8,852 bases of DNA from contig PKQU01000081.1 in the NCBI GenBank assembly GCA_017577925.1, forward strand, positions 1 through 8,852. The letters run 5' to 3'. Source of the stretch: Bacillota bacterium (lineage in GTDB: Bacteria; Bacillota; Bacilli; Calditerricolales; Calditerricolaceae). Shown here piece after piece: positions 6,077 to 8,852 of this stretch. Position 1 is the first letter of the stretch, and each line of letters opens with the position of its first letter. The translations under genes were made by a program, and so were the position numbers. The notes beneath the pieces were generated by a model. The model was not told where the DNA came from. It worked only from the letters and a program-made list of their open reading frames with translations, and searched no databases.

Positions 6077-6116
6077 GGGCGTTTTTGTGAAAGTGAATGT
6101 TTTCACAATAACGCCC
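6077..6116. promoter_or_regulatory. 40-bp palindrome containing a Rex-like operator
   Basis: Two 16-base arms (6077-6092 and 6101-6116) are inverted repeats with a single mismatch around an 8-base centre. The inner arms are TTGTGAAA (6085-6092) and TTTCACAA (6101-6108). Shifted inward, 6091-6108 reads as GTGAA-TGTT-TTCACAA preceded by AA, a 16/18 match to the Rex consensus TTGTGAA-N4-TTCACAA. Rex is the NADH/NAD+-sensing repressor of respiratory and fermentation genes in Firmicutes, and NADH dehydrogenase genes are known targets. It overlaps the predicted yumB -10 box, where a repressor would block transcription. Rex binding is inferred. Confidence 0.65.
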
Positions 6117-6133
6117 CGAAACAAAGTTGCGAA
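6105..6133 (-). promoter_or_regulatory. Probable promoter of yumB
   Basis: On the minus strand, TTCGCA (-35, 6128-6133) and TATTGT (-10, 6105-6110) are 17 bases apart. Both match four of six consensus bases. The -10 box and likely start point (near 6098) fall inside the palindrome at 6077-6116. The leader would be about 80 bases. Confidence 0.42.
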
Positions 6134-6227
6134 ACGCTTCCTCGCCTGCCCGATTGTCACGAAAACTTCAAGAATCAGCATACCGATTTGATCGACAAAT
6201 TGCAAGAGAAACGTCGAATCTTCATCG

Positions 6228-6256
6228 TTTTCATTCCCCGCAAAGCACGGTATAAT
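6228..6256 (+). promoter_or_regulatory. Sigma-A promoter of yumC
   Basis: TTTTCA (-35, 6228-6233) and a perfect TATAAT (-10, 6251-6256) are separated by 17 bases. The start point near 6263 gives a leader of about 30 bases. This also rules out the upstream in-frame ATG at 6255, which lies inside the -10 box. Confidence 0.75.
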
Positions 6257-6293
6257 GATTTTGAATGGCCATCTTTTGGAGGTGGAAAACCCG

Positions 6294-7298
6294 ATGAGCC
6301 AAACACTGCGGCAAGATGACCAGTTGTACGACATTACGATCATCGGCGGCGGGCCGACGGGGCTCTTTGCGGCGTTCTACGCCGGGATGCGGCAATGCAC
6401 TGTCAAAATTCTCGAAAGCATGCCGCAACTCGGCGGCCAATTGTCGGCGTTATACCCGGACAAGTACATCTACGACGTGGCCGGCTTCCCGAAAATCAAG
6501 GCCCAAGACCTGGTCAACAACCTGATCGAGCAGGCGATGAAGTTCCAGCCGACGGTTTGTCTGGAAGAGAAGGTCCTAGACGTCCGGAAGCTGGACGACG
6601 GGTCCTTCGTCTTGACCACGGAAAAGGGCGTGCACCGCTCCAAAGCCGTCATCATCACCGCCGGGGCCGGCGCCTTCGAGCCGCGCCGTCTCGAGCTTCC
6701 AGAAGCCGAAAAATACGAGAAGAGCAACCTCCACTACTTCGTCACCGATCTCCAATCCTTCGCCGGCAAACGCGTGCTTGTCTGCGGCGGCGGTGACTCG
6801 GCCGTCGACTGGGCGCTCATGCTTGAGCCCATCGCCGAACAGGTCACCCTCATCCATCGCCGCGACAAGTTCCGCGCCCATGAGCACAGCGTCGAACAGC
6901 TCATGGCCTCGCGCGTGACGGTCAAGACGCCCTACGAAATCCGCGCCCTCCACGGCGATGAGCGCATTGAACAGGTAGTCATCTTCCACAACAAGACGCA
7001 AGCCGAAGAGGTTCTCAACGTCGATGCCGTCATTGTCAGCTACGGCTTCGTCTCCTCCCTCGGTCCCATTCAAAATTGGGGCCTCCAGATCGAGAAGGGC
7101 GGCATCGTCGTCAACTCGCGCATGGAAACCAGCATTCCGGGCATCTACGCCGCCGGCGACATCGCCACCTACCCCGGGAAGGTGAAACTGATCGCGGTCG
7201 GCTTTGGGGAAGCGCCTACAGCAGTAAACAACGCCAAGGCGTACATCGATCCCGACGCACGCCTGCAGCCGGTCCACAGCACGAGCATGAAGTTCTAA
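6294..7298 (+). CDS. yumC: Ferredoxin/flavodoxin-NADP+ reductase, thioredoxin reductase-like (YumC)
   Basis: A 334-residue flavoprotein of the thioredoxin reductase-like FNR class that moves electrons between NADPH and ferredoxin or flavodoxin in the cytosol. Visible motifs: FAD-binding 'IIGGGPTG' (16-23); 'MPQLGGQL' (43-50); NADP-binding 'VCGGGDSAVDWAL' (163-175); 'HRRDKFRAHE' (188-197), whose HRR is the usual 2'-phosphate contact of NADPH enzymes; and the second FAD motif 'GIYAAGDIA' (283-291). The redox-active CxxC of true thioredoxin reductases is absent, which places it in the YumC group. The ATG at 6294 follows GGAGGTGG by 8 bases. It is a single-gene unit with a strong promoter and its own terminator, and it shares a regulatory region with yumB. 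B. subtilis YumC is essential. Confidence 0.94.
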   Translation: MSQTLRQDDQLYDITIIGGGPTGLFAAFYAGMRQCTVKILESMPQLGGQLSALYPDKYIYDVAGFPKIKAQDLVNNLIEQAMKFQPTVCLEEKVLDVRKLDDGSFVLTTEKGVHRSKAVIITAGAGAFEPRRLELPEAEKYEKSNLHYFVTDLQSFAGKRVLVCGGGDSAVDWALMLEPIAEQVTLIHRRDKFRAHEHSVEQLMASRVTVKTPYEIRALHGDERIEQVVIFHNKTQAEEVLNVDAVIVSYGFVSSLGPIQNWGLQIEKGGIVVNSRMETSIPGIYAAGDIATYPGKVKLIAVGFGEAPTAVNNAKAYIDPDARLQPVHSTSMKF

Positions 7299-7304
7299 CC
7301 CCAT

Positions 7305-7340
7305 GCTCCCGTCCCCTCTGCGGGAACGGGGGCTTTTTCT
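7305..7340 (+). terminator. Intrinsic terminator of yumC
   Basis: GCTCCCGT (7305-7312) pairs with ACGGGGGC (7326-7333, one G-U). The stem continues through CCC/GGG around a short loop and is followed by TTTTTCTT. It starts 7 bases after the yumC stop. Confidence 0.85.
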
Positions 7341-7359
7341 TGCCGCATGATGCGCCGCT

Positions 7360-7378
7360 TACGGGTACACTACCCGTA
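7360..7378. promoter_or_regulatory. 19-bp perfect palindrome before a small membrane-protein gene
   Basis: TACGGGTA (7360-7367), CAC, TACCCGTA (7371-7378) form a perfect 8-base inverted repeat. It lies between the yumC terminator and the GGAGGTG ribosome binding site at 7381-7387. TACACT within it (7366-7371) could be a -10 box, but no -35 box sits at a proper distance (the nearest, TTGCCG at 7340-7345, is 20 bases away). It may be an operator or an RNA hairpin that controls access to the ribosome binding site. Confidence 0.45.
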
Positions 7379-7393
7379 GCGGAGGTGATGGCC

Positions 7394-7597
7394 GTGTTCA
7401 AAAATCGCACGGGTACGGCCAATTGGCTCTATACGCTTGTTCTCATCGCCCTGGCGGGGTTTGTGTCGGCCGCCATCTGGATGGGGACGCGCGGCCGCGC
7501 CGAGGACGTGATGGCCCTGCCCATGGCCCTGGCCGCCTTCTTCCTCATCGGCAGCTACGCATTGTACACCGCGTTCCTCAGCAACCGCAACAACTGA
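7394..7597 (+). CDS. Small two-helix membrane protein of unknown function
   Basis: A 67-residue protein I do not recognise. It has two predicted membrane helices, about residues 11-31 (from 'WLYTLVLIALAGF') and 40-62 (from 'MALPMALAAFFLIGSYALY'), joined by a short charged loop with 'TRGRAED'. Short polar ends are 'FKNRTGTAN' and 'SNRNN'. The GTG at 7394 lies 8 bases after GGAGG of a GGAGGTGA site; the in-frame ATG at 7388 overlaps that site and is too close to be used well. The next gene begins 21 bases after the stop and probably shares the transcript. A perfect palindrome lies just upstream. The codon pattern is strong and GC-rich like its neighbours, which supports a real gene, but no role can be proposed. 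Confidence 0.7.
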   Translation: MFKNRTGTANWLYTLVLIALAGFVSAAIWMGTRGRAEDVMALPMALAAFFLIGSYALYTAFLSNRNN

Positions 7598-7618
7598 AAG
7601 GTCGGGGACGAGGACAGC

Positions 7619-8044
7619 ATGACCGCGGAATTCGATCGCTACTGCCCCGTGTGCAACGGCCTGGAACCGTTCGCCAGTCCCTGTCCCCATTGCGGCCACG
7701 CCATGGAAGACCGTGGGCGTCTCTGGGATTGGATCGGTCCCTACAGCCCGTATATGCCGATCGCCGAGCTGGCGGAACTATACGCCGACGCGGACCGGTT
7801 TGGTGCCGTGACCTGCCATCACGTCGCCACTTGCCCCTCCTGCGGGACGGTTCAGCACGTGGGCATTGCCGAACTCCCCTTCTCTGCGCTGTCGGGGGAA
7901 ACCGCCGCACCGCCCGCCCAACCTCTCGCCCACGCGGAAGGCTCCCGTGCTGTGGTCCACCCCGCCCCACCATCGGGCGTTTCGGTCACGCCGCAGCCCA
8001 CGGAAAACCCGTCAGCAAAACAAAAAGAACTCCCGTTGCCCTAA
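7619..8044 (+). CDS. Zinc-ribbon protein of unknown function
   Basis: A 141-residue soluble protein with two zinc-binding clusters. The first is C9-x2-C12 with C22-x2-C25 ('CPHCGH'), a classic zinc ribbon. The second is C66-H67-H68 with C72-x2-C75 ('CPSCG'), which could form another site. Between them is a tyrosine- and proline-rich segment 'WIGPYSPYMPIAELAELY' (38-55). After residue 90 the chain is Ala/Pro-rich and probably disordered. No catalytic domain is evident; it may be an adaptor or nucleic-acid-binding protein, but this is a guess. The ATG at 7619 has a weak ribosome binding site (GAGGA) and lies 21 bases after the small membrane protein gene, suggesting coupling. Its last codons and stop lie inside the terminator of the convergent Fe-S gene. 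Confidence 0.72.
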   Translation: MTAEFDRYCPVCNGLEPFASPCPHCGHAMEDRGRLWDWIGPYSPYMPIAELAELYADADRFGAVTCHHVATCPSCGTVQHVGIAELPFSALSGETAAPPAQPLAHAEGSRAVVHPAPPSGVSVTPQPTENPSAKQKELPLP

Positions 8045-8058
8045 CCCAACGGGAGTTC
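8016..8058 (-). terminator. Intrinsic terminator of the HesB/IscA gene, inside the end of the zinc-ribbon gene
   Basis: A perfect 12-bp stem (8027-8038 with 8047-8058) closes an 8-base loop. On the minus strand it is followed by TTTTTGTTTTGC. It begins 8 bases beyond the stop of the Fe-S gene. The stop codon of the convergent zinc-ribbon gene (8042-8044) is in the loop. On the plus strand no T-run follows, so it is one-directional. Confidence 0.88.
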
Positions 8059-8066
8059 ACGCGCGT

Positions 8067-8420
8067 TCAGCACTCGCTCGGCTGACCGGCGTCATCCGCC
8101 GTGCGGAACGACGACCCGCATCCGCAGGTCGCTACCGCATTCGGATTGTCAATTGTAAAGCCACCGCCCATCAGCGTCTCTTTGTAGTCGATGGTCACGC
8201 CACGCAGGTATGGCTCACTGAAGCGGTCCACCAGAATCTTAATCCCGTGCTGCTCGAACACCGTATCGTCGTCCCGCTTCTCGTCGTCAAACCCCATGCC
8301 GTACGTAAACCCGCTGCAACCCCCTGGCTTCACCCCGATGCGCAGATACAGGTTCGGGTTCTCCTCTTGCGCCATCAATTCCTTGATTTTGTGGCCGGCT
8401 TGCTCTGTGAGGGTAATCAC
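8067..8420 (-). CDS. yutM: HesB/IscA-type Fe-S cluster carrier (YutM/ErpA-like)
   Basis: A 117-residue A-type carrier protein (PF01521) that accepts Fe-S clusters from the SUF machinery and inserts them into target enzymes in the cytosol. The three invariant cysteines are present: Cys35 in 'PGGCSGF', and Cys99 and Cys101 in 'CGCGSSF'. Other family hallmarks are 'YLRIGVKPGG' and 'GGGFTIDNPNA'. An extra cysteine is the last residue (Cys117), following a short polar tail. Length is normal for B. subtilis YutM. Translation starts at a GTG (8420) 8 bases after AAAGGAGG. It has its own terminator and a likely promoter, so it appears monocistronic, although the upstream Spo0E-like gene is on the same strand. 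Confidence 0.93.
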   Translation of the reverse strand: MITLTEQAGHKIKELMAQEENPNLYLRIGVKPGGCSGFTYGMGFDDEKRDDDTVFEQHGIKILVDRFSEPYLRGVTIDYKETLMGGGFTIDNPNAVATCGCGSSFRTADDAGQPSEC

Positions 8421-8471
8421 GCCCGTTCCCTCCTTTCGCCATCAGGCGCTTCGCCTTGCGTTTTTGCTTTT

Positions 8472-8498
8472 AGTATACCGCATTCAACAGCGCCGCAA
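8472..8498 (-). promoter_or_regulatory. Probable promoter of the HesB/IscA gene
   Basis: On the minus strand, a good -10 box TATACT (8472-8477) lies about 50 bases above the GTG start. The best -35 candidate, TTGCGG (8493-8498), is only 15 bases away, so only the -10 element is well supported. Confidence 0.38.
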
Positions 8499-8533
8499 CA
8501 TGCACAAGACGAAGAAGAAGACGCGTGATTCCC

Positions 8534-8803
8534 CTACGCGTAGCACGCCAGCGTTTCGCGAACCCGGAACTGCCGCGCCTGCCACGTGCGCCGGACTTCC
8601 TCTGCTTGGTGCAGGCGCGCCCACTGATTCAACAGCTGGTCAATCCGCTGGCTGAGCGCGAGCACACCAGGGTGGTCGAATCCGTGGCGCATCGCCAAGG
8701 TCACCATCTCGGAACGCAACGCCTCAATCTGTGCCAGCAGTTCCCGGTGAATCGCCCTCACCCCTATTTGCAGAGTTTTTACTTCCACCTTACGCACGAG
8801 CAA
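8534..8803 (-). CDS. Spo0E-family aspartyl-phosphate phosphatase, start uncertain
   Basis: The frame encodes a Spo0E-like protein (PF09388). These small two-helix proteins dephosphorylate Spo0A~P and delay sporulation. The conserved pattern is complete: 'IEALRSEMVTLAMRHG' forms helix 1, then 'HPGVLALSQRIDQLLNQW' carries the signature SQ-x-[LI]-D, whose aspartate is needed for activity in the family. A tail of about 20 basic residues follows. The given start (TTG at 8803) is only the first possible start codon; the frame has no stop codon up to the window edge and no ATG. GTG at 8761 ('VRAIHRELL') would give the usual short N-terminus but lacks a clear ribbon of ribosome-binding purines at proper spacing. 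The bases beyond 8803 show nothing I can name. No clear terminator follows. Confidence 0.72.
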   Translation of the reverse strand: MLVRKVEVKTLQIGVRAIHRELLAQIEALRSEMVTLAMRHGFDHPGVLALSQRIDQLLNQWARLHQAEEVRRTWQARQFRVRETLACYA

Positions 8804-8852
8804 TCCGGGCCATGTTGCGAGGATTTCGACAGGGACTGAGCCCCAAGGTTCC

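Noticed and set aside
4819..6090. Plus-strand open frame of 423 codons opposite yumB
   Set aside because: It mirrors the yumB codons on the other strand. YumB has full motifs, a ribosome binding site and a terminator; the mirror has none.
6077..6116. The yumB-yumC palindrome as an intrinsic terminator
   Set aside because: It lies between divergent promoters where no transcript should end, and T-runs do not directly follow the stem on either strand. An operator fits better.
8521..8541. ACGCGT repeated at 8521-8526 and 8536-8541 as a terminator of the Spo0E-like gene
   Set aside because: The 6-bp stem uses a self-palindromic word that overlaps the stop codon, and the following minus-strand sequence is CTTCTTCTTC, not a T-run. 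Too weak to call.
1..8852. CRISPR array, insertion sequence, tRNA or rRNA, phage or defence genes
   Set aside because: No regularly spaced repeats, transposase motifs, tRNA-like cloverleafs or known defence domains were found on either strand.

Overview
The window looks like core chromosome of a GC-rich, spore-forming member of the Bacillales, probably a thermophile. The reasons are the gene set (homologues of the Bacillus subtilis proteins YuiA, YuiB, YuiC, YumB, YumC and YutM, plus a Spo0E-type phosphatase), strong GGAGG-type ribosome binding sites, GTG starts, and many GC-rich stem-loops followed by T-runs. I cannot fix the genus from the sequence alone. I saw no insertion sequence, CRISPR array, rRNA, tRNA, prophage or attachment site.

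Layout. Positions 1-699 (+) are the 3' part of a BtuF/FecB-like substrate-binding protein. A minus-strand block follows: a 3D-domain protein like YuiC (767-1426), a strong terminator, and the small membrane protein YuiB (1580-1849). A divergent promoter region (about 1850-2050) separates yuiB from a plus-strand coproheme decarboxylase (HemQ/ChdC, 2051-2815). Downstream of a bidirectional terminator, the minus strand carries an EamA-family transporter that seems to start at a CTG codon (2909-3817), a small DnaJ-type zinc-finger protein like YuiA (3948-4124), a Nudix hydrolase (4271-4744) and the type II NADH dehydrogenase YumB (4813-6015). Divergent from yumB is yumC, a ferredoxin/flavodoxin-NADP+ reductase (6294-7298). 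Two small unknown plus-strand genes follow: a 67-residue two-helix membrane protein (7394-7597) and a 141-residue zinc-ribbon protein (7619-8044). They converge on a HesB/IscA-type Fe-S protein (8067-8420, minus). The window ends in a Spo0E-like phosphatase ORF (8534-8803, minus). The longest stretch without a gene is 6016-6293 (278 bases), which holds the yumB/yumC regulatory region.

The main theme is redox and cofactor metabolism: an NADH:quinone oxidoreductase, an NADPH:ferredoxin reductase, haem synthesis and Fe-S assembly. The best regulatory signal is a 40-bp imperfect palindrome between yumB and yumC. It contains a near-consensus Rex (NADH-sensing repressor) operator that overlaps the predicted yumB -10 box, suggesting that yumB is controlled by the NADH/NAD+ ratio. 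Most transcription units end in a clear intrinsic terminator, so most genes appear to be transcribed as one- or two-gene units. I do not see a new defence or mobile system. The least understood items are the two small genes at 7394-8044 and the palindrome just upstream of them.
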